Assembly (NCBI GenBank): GCA_003524365.1
Contig: DQHS01000143.1
Coordinates: 2,101 to 10,377 of the forward strand
DNA: 8,277 nucleotides
Direction of reading: 5' to 3'
Origin: Cellvibrio sp.
Lineage (GTDB): Bacteria > Pseudomonadota > Gammaproteobacteria > Pseudomonadales > Cellvibrionaceae
Shown here one piece after another: positions 1 through 6,059 of this stretch; position 1 is the stretch's first letter, and each line of letters begins with the position of its first letter. A program made the translations under genes and the position numbers. The notes beneath the pieces were generated by a model, which saw only the letters and a list, made by a program, of their open reading frames with translations, was not told the DNA's origin and did not search any database.

Positions 1-2
1 AA

Positions 3-548
3 AACCTCACCGTGGGTGACGAGCTGGTCGAGCAGGTATTGGCGTATATGCTGGAGCGTTTCCGCGCCTTCTTTGAAGATGCAAATATCCCAGCAGAAGT
101 TTTCCAATCAGTCACTGCAAAACAATTGTCGCAACCTTTGGATATCAACCAGCGTGTACTCGCGGTAAATGAATTCAGCAAATTGCCGCAAGCACAGGCG
201 CTCGCCGCTGCGAACAAGCGTGTCTCCAATATTCTCGCCAAACAAAATGCGGCCTTAAGTACGGAAGTAAATGCAGCGCTGTTGCAGGAAGATGCAGAGA
301 AAACCTTGGCGCAAGCAGTGAGTACAAAAGCCGCTGTGGTTGCTCCACTGTTTGCTGCACGCGAATACACCAAAGCACTCGCAGCACTCGCGGATTTGCA
401 ACAACCCGTCGATGCGTTTTTTGATAGTGTGATGGTGATGTGTGAAGACCAAGCGTTGCAACAAAACCGCTTGGCGTTATTGCAACAACTGCGCGGATTG
501 TTTTTGGAAGTGGCGGATATTTCTTATTTGGTGCCGGCCAAGAACTAA
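3..548 (+). CDS. glyS: Glycine--tRNA ligase beta subunit, C-terminal part (partial at 5' end)
   Basis: This is the last 181 codons of glyS; the frame is open to the window edge, so the true start lies upstream. The beta subunit works with GlyQ in the bacterial alpha2beta2 glycyl-tRNA synthetase, which charges tRNA-Gly in the cytoplasm, and its C-terminal region contributes tRNA/anticodon binding. Recognition rests on the family-typical stretches VLAYMLERFRAFFED near the start and LAAANKRVSNILAK in the middle, followed by the helical tail with FFDSVMVMCED and a final LRGLFLEVADISYLVP, which is how proteobacterial GlyS proteins end. The GTG at 12 is an internal codon, not a start. The full family protein is usually about 690 residues, so roughly a quarter is visible. 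It is followed by a repeat element and gmhB on the same strand. The stop is TAA at 546-548. Confidence 0.96.
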   Translation, partial: NLTVGDELVEQVLAYMLERFRAFFEDANIPAEVFQSVTAKQLSQPLDINQRVLAVNEFSKLPQAQALAAANKRVSNILAKQNAALSTEVNAALLQEDAEKTLAQAVSTKAAVVAPLFAAREYTKALAALADLQQPVDAFFDSVMVMCEDQALQQNRLALLQQLRGLFLEVADISYLVPAKN

Positions 549-561
549 TCTCATCCCCCTC

Positions 562-640
562 CGTCATTCCTGCGAACGCAGGAGCCGTAGACCAGCGCAG
601 CTAATCCAGCTTTTGGATACCCGCGTTCGCGGGTATGACG
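562..640. repeat. Extragenic inverted-repeat element (REP/MITE-like) between glyS and gmhB
   Basis: A 79-bp unit begins with CGTCAT (562-567) and ends with its complement ATGACG (635-640). Each end carries its own hairpin: TCCTGCG (568-574) pairs with CGCAGGA (577-583), and ATACCCGCG (617-625) pairs with CGCGGGTAT (628-636). A small central pairing ATCCA (604-608)/TGGAT (614-618) lies just inside the right arm. The two arms are related to each other (TCATTCCTGCGAACGCAGGA versus the complement of the right arm), so the unit can fold as two short hairpins or one long one. Elements with this CGTCATTCC...GGAATGACG style are known as dispersed intergenic repeats in many Proteobacteria. It fills most of the 120-nt gap, so it could affect read-through or mRNA stability between glyS and gmhB; neither arm has a clear downstream T tract. 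Confidence 0.8.
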
Positions 641-668
641 AGGGCATACAGATCTATCGGATTTATCC

Positions 669-1250
669 ATGAAACTAATTATTCTCGACCGCGACGGCGT
701 GATTAATCACGACCGCGACGACTATGTAAAATCGGCTGATGAATGTGTGCCGATTGAAGGCAGCATCGAAGCCATTGCGCGCTTGAACAAAGCGGGCTTT
801 ACCGTGGTTATCGCCACTAATCAGGCCGGCCTCGCCAAGGGTAAATTCGAGCTGGAAGACCTGGAAGCCATGCATGAAAAAATTACTGGCTTGGTAGAAG
901 AACAAGGCGGAGAACTCGGCGGAATTTTTTATTGCCCGCATCACCCGGATGATAACTGCAAATGCCGCAAACCCGCACCGGGAATGCTGGATGCGATTGA
1001 GGCGGAATTTAATACTTCTGTAGAATCCTGTTTTTTTGTAGGCGACAGCCTGCGCGATTTACAAGCGGCTGTACAAAAAGGTTGCAGACCTGCGCTGGTA
1101 AAAACTGGCAACGGCGTGCGCACCCTGGCGCAATTGGCAGTTCCCGGTTTGCAAAGCGATGCACCGCTGATCGATGCAGAACAAGTAAAAGTATTTGATA
1201 ACCTGGCAGCAGCGGCCGATTTTGTTATCGCCGCCGCCCAACACCCCTAA
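669..1250 (+). CDS. gmhB: D-glycero-beta-D-manno-heptose 1,7-bisphosphate 7-phosphatase
   Basis: This 193-residue cytoplasmic HAD-family phosphatase removes the 7-phosphate from heptose 1,7-bisphosphate during ADP-heptose synthesis, supplying the LPS inner core. HAD motif I is DRDGVIN at residues 7-13 (nucleophile Asp7, acid/base Asp9). Motif II is the TNQAG at 50-54, motif III the RKP at 100-102 (Lys101), and motif IV GDSLRD at 125-130. A zinc-binding loop follows the GmhB pattern: Cys89, His91, Cys97 and Cys99; it is shorter than the loop I recall for E. coli GmhB, which has about eight more residues between His and the second Cys pair. The length is normal. The ATG at 669 is chosen because motif I sits only six residues in, as usual for the family, although no good Shine-Dalgarno precedes it. 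The related histidinol phosphatase domain of HisB is a less likely alternative given the genomic neighbours. It ends 11 nt before the acyltransferase gene, suggesting cotranscription. Confidence 0.93.
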   Translation: MKLIILDRDGVINHDRDDYVKSADECVPIEGSIEAIARLNKAGFTVVIATNQAGLAKGKFELEDLEAMHEKITGLVEEQGGELGGIFYCPHHPDDNCKCRKPAPGMLDAIEAEFNTSVESCFFVGDSLRDLQAAVQKGCRPALVKTGNGVRTLAQLAVPGLQSDAPLIDAEQVKVFDNLAAAADFVIAAAQHP

Positions 1251-1251
1251 C

Positions 1252-1264
1252 AGGATTTCATGTG
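1252..1264 (+). promoter_or_regulatory. Ribosome binding site fixing the GTG start of the acyltransferase
   Basis: AGGA at 1252-1255 lies 6 nt before GTG at 1262-1264. An ATG at 1260-1262 overlaps the GTG in another frame but reads ATG-TGC-TGA, so it encodes only two residues. The SD falls just after the gmhB stop (1248-1250), so the two genes are probably translated from the same mRNA. Confidence 0.75.
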
Positions 1265-2020
1265 CTGAAACTTCGCAGTTTTATTTTTGCTCTTGGCTAC
1301 AACATTACCAGCGCTCTGGCAGGTTTGGTTGCTGTTATTATTTGGCCAATATTTCCCTATAGCTGGCGCTGGCGCATAGTCACCTGTTGGAACCGTTTTG
1401 TAATGTTCTGGCTCCGTGTTTGTTGCGGTGTGCGCTTTGAAATTACCGGAAGCAAACACGCCGATAAATTTCCCTGTGTGGTAATGGCTAAACACCAAAG
1501 CACTTGGGAAACCATGTTCCTGCAATATTATTTTGGCCCGGTCAGCACTATCCTTAAAAAAGAATTATTTCGTATTCCATTTTTTGGTTGGGGTTTAGCA
1601 AGTTTGCGCCCGATTGCCATCGATCGCAGCAGCCCGATGCAGGCATTAAAAGAAATTAAAAAAATCGGTCTACACCGTCTGCAGCAAGGTAATAATTTAT
1701 TGATTTTCCCCGAAGGCACGCGCACTCCCATTGGCCAAATCGGCAATTACGCACGCAGCGGTGCGGATATTGCGATCAGCGCGGGTGTGCCGATTATCGC
1801 TGTCGCACATAACGCAGGCGAATGCTGGCCCCATAGAGAGTTTCTGAAATACCCCGGTACGATTCGCGTAGTGATCAGTGAACCTTTTGCGACCGAGGGA
1901 AAAGATCGCAAGCAATTAACCGAAGAAGTGAAAAACTGGATTGAAGGTGAGATTGCGAAAATGCCACCGGCAAGAAAAGATGGGAAACGAATTGTTGCTG
2001 AAGTAACTGCAAACGGATAA
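1262..2020 (+). CDS. 1-acyl-sn-glycerol-3-phosphate acyltransferase (PlsC/LPLAT family)
   Basis: A 252-residue inner-membrane acyltransferase, expected to add the second acyl chain to lysophosphatidate to make phosphatidate for phospholipid synthesis. The N-terminus has a hydrophobic segment (about residues 8-32) and a second partly hydrophobic stretch (about 43-57). The four LPLAT blocks are visible: AKHQSTWET with catalytic His78; LRPIAIDRS at 115-123; FPEGTRT at 149-155; and VPIIAVAHNAGECW at 176-189. The catalytic motif reads H-x4-E (His78, Glu83) rather than H-x4-D. The start is the GTG at 1262, which has AGGA at 1252-1255 six nt upstream; the overlapping ATG at 1260 stops after two codons. 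The gene is the counterpart of Pseudomonas aeruginosa PA0005 by position and type; which lysophospholipid it prefers cannot be read from sequence. It ends in tandem stops TAA-TAG and is followed by a strong terminator. Confidence 0.92.
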   Translation: MLKLRSFIFALGYNITSALAGLVAVIIWPIFPYSWRWRIVTCWNRFVMFWLRVCCGVRFEITGSKHADKFPCVVMAKHQSTWETMFLQYYFGPVSTILKKELFRIPFFGWGLASLRPIAIDRSSPMQALKEIKKIGLHRLQQGNNLLIFPEGTRTPIGQIGNYARSGADIAISAGVPIIAVAHNAGECWPHREFLKYPGTIRVVISEPFATEGKDRKQLTEEVKNWIEGEIAKMPPARKDGKRIVAEVTANG

Positions 2021-2045
2021 TAGATTTGTTCACTCGCTAGATCAA

Positions 2046-2081
2046 AAAAGCCTTGGTGCTGTACAACACCAAGGCTTTTCT
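2046..2081. terminator. Bidirectional rho-independent terminator after the acyltransferase gene
   Basis: AAAAGCCTTGGTG (2046-2058) pairs perfectly with CACCAAGGCTTTT (2067-2079), a 13-bp stem with an 8-nt loop. On the + strand the 3' arm ends in TTTTCTATTT. On the - strand the 3' arm ends in TTTTTT because of the A run at 2044-2049. It ends the glyS/gmhB/acyltransferase transcript 25 nt after the stop codon and could also catch transcripts coming from the pectate lyase side. Confidence 0.92.
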
Positions 2082-2095
2082 ATTTCATGTGTCTC

Positions 2096-2211
2096 GTAGG
2101 TTGGAACAGCGCAGCGCCTTCAGACACAAAAATATCCGCATTCGCATCTGTCTTTTATTTATTAGATATCGCAAAACGCTACGCATACCTGGACGGCCCG
2201 TTCCAACCTAC
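2096..2211. repeat. Putative extragenic repeat unit with 12-bp terminal inverted repeats
   Basis: GTAGGTTGGAAC (2096-2107) is repeated as its exact complement GTTCCAACCTAC (2200-2211), enclosing 92 nt. The left end continues as AGCGCAGCG, a pattern familiar from small dispersed intergenic repeats in Gammaproteobacteria. The inside contains no credible gene, and I see no clear target-site duplication at the borders. The unit sits exactly between two terminator hairpins. Being a mobile (MITE-like) unit is an inference that needs other copies in the genome. Confidence 0.6.
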
Positions 2212-2213
2212 AA

Positions 2214-2254
2214 AAAAACGCCCAAGCTGCAATCAGCCTGGGCGTTTTTGTTTT
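2214..2254. terminator. Bidirectional rho-independent terminator for the pectate lyase gene
   Basis: AAAAACGCCCA (2214-2224) pairs with TGGGCGTTTTT (2239-2249). After an A·C mismatch, GCTG (2226-2229) pairs with CAGC (2234-2237) around a CAAT loop. The + strand continues TTTTTGTTTT. On the - strand the 3' arm runs into seven T residues (A run at 2212-2218). It lies about 50 nt beyond the pectate lyase stop codon and is the best candidate for that gene's terminator. Confidence 0.92.
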
Positions 2255-2259
2255 AACGC

Positions 2260-2285
2260 ATTGCGCTCAGCGAGCGCAATTTTTT
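2260..2285 (+). terminator. Third hairpin with T tract, reading toward the pectate lyase 3' end
   Basis: ATTGCGCTC (2260-2268) pairs with GAGCGCAAT (2272-2280) around a 3-nt AGC loop, followed on the + strand by TTTTT (2281-2285). On the - strand there is no T tract after the hairpin, so it works as a terminator only for rightward transcription; for the pectate lyase mRNA it may be a 3' stabilising stem. Confidence 0.75.
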
Positions 2286-2300
2286 ATTGCTAACAATCTA

Positions 2301-5300
2301 CTACTGGCAAGACACCTTACCCAAGCCCAACACATAGTAACGGTCGCCCGCGAGTGGTGAGTTGAAGGGGATTTGGCCGTATTTACCGGTGGTTGCACTC
2401 AGGTAGTCAACCAGATCCTGACCTGCCGCAAAACGCCAGTTGTTAATAGTAGCTTGTGAAGCAGCAGAATAACTTGCCGCCAGATTTGCCACTGAACCAT
2501 TGGTTGCGGTCAGTGTGGTTTTGGTGCTGCTATCCAAATTACAGTTGCTGCTACCGAACCACAGGAAGTTGCGATCGTTGCGTAAATTGCCGTCGCTAAT
2601 ATCCTTGAACAAATTGGTGCTGATTTCAGCAAGTGATGCTGCAGTGGTGCTCTTTTCTTGCAAGCTGGTGTTCACCATAAACAAGTTGTCTTCCAGCGCT
2701 GCACTTCCACCGACACGCAGGCTCAACACTTGATTGCGGTAATTCACAAATGCGTTGTTGAACATGTGGGTTTTACCGCGACGCAATAAGGGCACACGGC
2801 GCAAGGTATTCCCCAACAGCATGTAGCTGTCGTCAGTGGTCACAAACGAGTTGTGGTGCATAGTAGTAGTGATGTTAGCGTTGATGGTGCGGCTATCACT
2901 TGAACCGTGCAGTACCGCGCGCTTCACATTAATCAAACGGTTGAACGACATGGTGATGGCGTTAGCGCCGATCTTTACATCAAACGCCGAGTCACCGGTG
3001 GTGTCGAAGGTGTTTTTGTGAATCCAGATATCGTGTGATGCACCAGTCGAACGAATCATATCGGGGTCAACATAATGGTCTTCGGTATGGCCTGCACCCT
3101 GGAACTTCAGGTGAGTCAGGATCACACTTTCCGATGTTTGTGTTGGTACACCGTCTGAGTCTTTACCAATCGCAAAACCACTGAACACGAAGTAAGCCTC
3201 AGTCATACGGCCGTCGAGCGTTTTGTTAGAACCTATTGCAGGAATACGAATTGGAATGCTGCTTTTGTTCATCGCTTTATTGAAGAACTCATTGCGGCAG
3301 GTTGCTTCACCGCTAAAGCCTTTGTTGCTACACCATTGTCTGTAGTTAATACATTCTGCTTCGCTCGCACCTAACAGCGACTGCACGGTGGTGTTGTTAC
3401 AGAAGGTGCGGTACATGCCAATTTCTGACGGTTGCGCAAATTGGATTTTGTCGAACACGATCCAGTTGTGGGCGTTATCAGTCAATGCATTTAACAATTG
3501 CTGTTCAACCGAAACGCTGCCATTTTTGGTGATGATGGTGAGTTTGCTGTTGCCGTTTGGATCAAATCCACCTTTGGCATTTTCACCGTAGCCCACTGGT
3601 TTACCCAAGGTTTTTGACAGACAGGAAACAATTTCCTGATCGCTTTGCAGCGAGGTATCACGCCAGTTAACGGACGGATTAGTCGCCAATTGGATACAGG
3701 CCGCGCTGATGGTGCCGTCATCCACAATCACTACTGAAGACGAACTGCTGCTTGAGGTGCTGGAAGCAACACTGGAACTGCTTGGCGCAATACTACTGGC
3801 AACTGAAGATCTGCTGCTCGCTGGCACTGATGAAGCAACAGAAGAAGCCGGTGTGGAACTGGCTGCAGCGGATGAGCCGGGCAAAGTAGTAGTGCCGGAA
3901 ACTTTACCGACGCCTACGTTGGCCATCACAATCGCTGGTACGTCGTTAGCGGCGTCCATTTGAACGGTATATGGCACAGACACAGAACAGGTTGATTGCA
4001 ACTGGCCATTCACCACTTCAGGAATTACCAGAGCGCCATTGCCCACGGTGCGGCTGTAGTAAATTGACGGCAGCACAGTGTTGTCGTTGTTGGTTTCCCA
4101 GCAACCTGGCGTTGAAGAGTCATCTGATGCGATCAACGGATTGTTAACGTTGTAGAAGTAGTTACTTTCCACAAGGGCTTTAGCATTCATGCGCGAGTTA
4201 ATCGCATGGAACATGTAGTCCTGAGTCGTGTTAGACCAGTAGTTGTTGTACATATGTACCAGTGCATGACGGATTAGCGGCGTGCGCTGCTCGATATTTT
4301 TGTACCAGTTGTGGTGGAAGGTGATGTTGTTGTTCTTGTTGTCGCTATCGCTGGAACCGATCAAACCGGCGCGGCTGGAATCGTTAAACAGGTTGTAGGA
4401 CGCAGTCACATTAGTCACGCCCGCTTTCATATCCAGCAGGGAATCGTATCCGTCTTGCTCACCGCCGGATGCTTCCAGCCAGTTGTGGTCGATCCACACG
4501 CGGTCCACGTTGGTTTCCATGCCGATGGCATCGCCACCGTTGGAAGTCGGTGAGCCACTTTTCTTCACATTGCGGATATGCAGGTTTTGCAAAACGATGT
4601 TTGAAGCATCGCGCACATGAATACCCATCTCTTCAAACAATGCGTTAGTACCCACACCGATGATGGAGATGTTGCTCATCTGTTTGATTTCAATAACATC
4701 GGCCTGGGTATTACAACCTTGGGATGTAGTGTTGGAATGGCTGATGGTGCCATTTACCATAATGGTAATCGGCGTGCTCATAGTCGCGCGGCCACACAAG
4801 GCAGCGTTCAATTGGGTACCGGTAGAGACAGTAACGACTGCACCACCCGCACCACCGGTCACACCGGCATGGGCAGCAAAGCCTTCCATTTTCGCCGGAC
4901 GAATCGCGCCGTTGTAAGAAGAGACACTGCTTGAAGTATTAGCAACCGCGCTGGACGCCGGGGTACTGCTTGGCGCAACAGATGACGCTGGTACGCTGCT
5001 TGGTGCTACTGACGACGCTGGCACACTGCTCGGTGCAACCGATGATGCAGGAACACTGGAAGATGCCACTACCTGACCGCCACTCACCGACAATTGGTCA
5101 AGGTTGGGGCCGCCGTCTGTTGCAGTCGATACAGCGCGAATAACGTTATTGCCTGCATTCAAGTAGGCAGTCACCGCTTGGGTTGACCAGTTGGCCCAAG
5201 CACCTGTGCCATTAAAAGCCAACGCAGAATTTATCACAGTGCCATTAACACTAATCGCCATGGCGCGGTTGCTGGTGGTGCCATTGGCGTAGCGGAAGGT

Positions 5301-5996
5301 CACAGTCGCATTACCAGCACTGGCTTGATTTACTGTCCACTGGGCCGAGCTGCCCACCAGATTATCGAAATTCACAAAACCGGTACCGGTAAAGCCGCTG
5401 TGATTAGACTCAACCGCCGCTTGCGACAAACTACCGCTCTCTGCCTGATACACGATTATTTGGCTGGAAGGTGTACTGGAAGCAGGAGTGCTTGATGGAG
5501 CGACGCTTGATGCCGGGGTAGATGAAGCGGCGCCAGTCGCATTGTAAACTTCAAACTCTGCCATGGCTGGCGCGCTAGTGGCGTTCACGATCAGGTTAAT
5601 TTTTTTGGAGCTGCGAGTACCCAGGTTCACCACGCGCTGTGCACCTATTCCGGTACCTGTCGCCCAGACGGCACCAGTCTCGTTATCAACCAAGCTCCAG
5701 CTGGTTACCTTGGTGCCGGCTTCGCGCAGGATCACGGTATTAAACGTTACCGCACTGCCCCACTTTACCGATACGCGCTGGTTGCTGGTGCCAGATGCCT
5801 GGGTTGCAGTGGCGACATTGCCATCGCGCACGAGTTTAGTGTCGCTAAAACCTGAACCGTCAGCGCCCGCACTGGGGCCGGTGATGGCGAGGTTTGCGCC
5901 GAGGGTTTGCGCCTGCACGGCACAACTGAGCAGCGTACTGGCAGCAGCGAAAAACGCATACTGGCCAAAACGGCTGGAAATAGTCCTGGATCTCAT
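2301..5996 (-). CDS. Exported multidomain pectate lyase with two PL1 catalytic domains, a CBM35-like module and a discoidin-like domain
   Basis: This 1231-residue secreted enzyme should cleave polygalacturonate by Ca2+-dependent beta-elimination. Residues 1-29 are a signal peptide with a hydrophobic core and possible cleavage at VQA-Q; LLSC at 22-25 could instead be a lipobox. Residues about 33-152 resemble a discoidin (F5/8 C-like) beta-sandwich. After a Ser/Pro linker, residues 180-306 look like CBM35 (YQAE start, GFTGTGFVNF, GGPNLDQL end). After a second linker (310-361) comes PL1 domain A, about 365-700: GDAI (488-491), WIDHN (501-505), the Ca2+-site pattern DSLLDMK (518-524), and RTPLIR (571-576) with the presumed catalytic Arg571. 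A third poly-Ser linker (707-757) leads to PL1 domain B, about 765-1231: DPDMI (977-981), WIHKN (991-995), DSAFDVK (1002-1008), RVPLLR (1067-1072), plus an insert with Cys866, 882, 889 and 900. Domain B is clearly diverged from A, so this is not a recent duplication. The start ATG is preceded by TAAGG nine nt upstream (AAGG at 6006-6009). No stop or frameshift interrupts it. PL1 assignment is strong for A and good for B; the discoidin call is the weakest. Confidence 0.93.
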   Translation of the reverse strand: MRSRTISSRFGQYAFFAAASTLLSCAVQAQTLGANLAITGPSAGADGSGFSDTKLVRDGNVATATQASGTSNQRVSVKWGSAVTFNTVILREAGTKVTSWSLVDNETGAVWATGTGIGAQRVVNLGTRSSKKINLIVNATSAPAMAEFEVYNATGAASSTPASSVAPSSTPASSTPSSQIIVYQAESGSLSQAAVESNHSGFTGTGFVNFDNLVGSSAQWTVNQASAGNATVTFRYANGTTSNRAMAISVNGTVINSALAFNGTGAWANWSTQAVTAYLNAGNNVIRAVSTATDGGPNLDQLSVSGGQVVASSSVPASSVAPSSVPASSVAPSSVPASSVAPSSTPASSAVANTSSSVSSYNGAIRPAKMEGFAAHAGVTGGAGGAVVTVSTGTQLNAALCGRATMSTPITIMVNGTISHSNTTSQGCNTQADVIEIKQMSNISIIGVGTNALFEEMGIHVRDASNIVLQNLHIRNVKKSGSPTSNGGDAIGMETNVDRVWIDHNWLEASGGEQDGYDSLLDMKAGVTNVTASYNLFNDSSRAGLIGSSDSDNKNNNITFHHNWYKNIEQRTPLIRHALVHMYNNYWSNTTQDYMFHAINSRMNAKALVESNYFYNVNNPLIASDDSSTPGCWETNNDNTVLPSIYYSRTVGNGALVIPEVVNGQLQSTCSVSVPYTVQMDAANDVPAIVMANVGVGKVSGTTTLPGSSAAASSTPASSVASSVPASSRSSVASSIAPSSSSVASSTSSSSSSSVVIVDDGTISAACIQLATNPSVNWRDTSLQSDQEIVSCLSKTLGKPVGYGENAKGGFDPNGNSKLTIITKNGSVSVEQQLLNALTDNAHNWIVFDKIQFAQPSEIGMYRTFCNNTTVQSLLGASEAECINYRQWCSNKGFSGEATCRNEFFNKAMNKSSIPIRIPAIGSNKTLDGRMTEAYFVFSGFAIGKDSDGVPTQTSESVILTHLKFQGAGHTEDHYVDPDMIRSTGASHDIWIHKNTFDTTGDSAFDVKIGANAITMSFNRLINVKRAVLHGSSDSRTINANITTTMHHNSFVTTDDSYMLLGNTLRRVPLLRRGKTHMFNNAFVNYRNQVLSLRVGGSAALEDNLFMVNTSLQEKSTTAASLAEISTNLFKDISDGNLRNDRNFLWFGSSNCNLDSSTKTTLTATNGSVANLAASYSAASQATINNWRFAAGQDLVDYLSATTGKYGQIPFNSPLAGDRYYVLGLGKVSCQ
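4941..5060 (-). repeat. Four 30-bp imperfect tandem repeats encoding a Ser/Pro/Ala linker
   Basis: Residues 313-352 of the pectate lyase are four decapeptides of the form SSVPASSVAP (the last drifts to SSTPASSAVA), encoded by 30-bp units beginning at 5060, 5030, 5000 and 4970 on the - strand. The copies differ mostly at third codon positions. The same decapeptide theme recurs in linker 1 (residues 158-177, 5465-5525) and, looser, in linker 3 (707-757, 3726-3878). It is a flexible, probably extended spacer between the CBM35-like module and catalytic domain A. Confidence 0.88.
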
Positions 5997-6041
5997 ATGT
6001 AGTTACCTTAGTGTCGTCGATACATCTTGTTATTGGAATGT

Positions 6042-6059
6042 TGTTGCCCAGTGGCAACA
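6042..6059 (-). promoter_or_regulatory. Hairpin in the presumed pectate lyase mRNA leader
   Basis: TGTTGCC (6042-6048) and GGCAACA (6053-6059) form a 7-bp stem with a 4-nt loop, 46 nt upstream of the ATG on the coding strand of the pectate lyase. No T tract follows, so it is not a terminator. It may only stabilise the 5' end of the mRNA; a regulatory role is unproven. Confidence 0.35.

Noticed and set aside
2053..2293. Two short + strand frames in the convergent gap
   Set aside because: They run through two terminator hairpins and the inverted-repeat unit, and have no SD or family resemblance.
3709..3963. Leu/Glu/Ala-rich + strand frame opposite the poly-Ser linker
   Set aside because: It is the complement of Ser codon runs; low-complexity shadow with no independent evidence.
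4941..5060. 30-bp periodic repeats as a possible CRISPR
   Set aside because: The units are contiguous with no spacers and lie in frame inside a coding sequence as linker codons.
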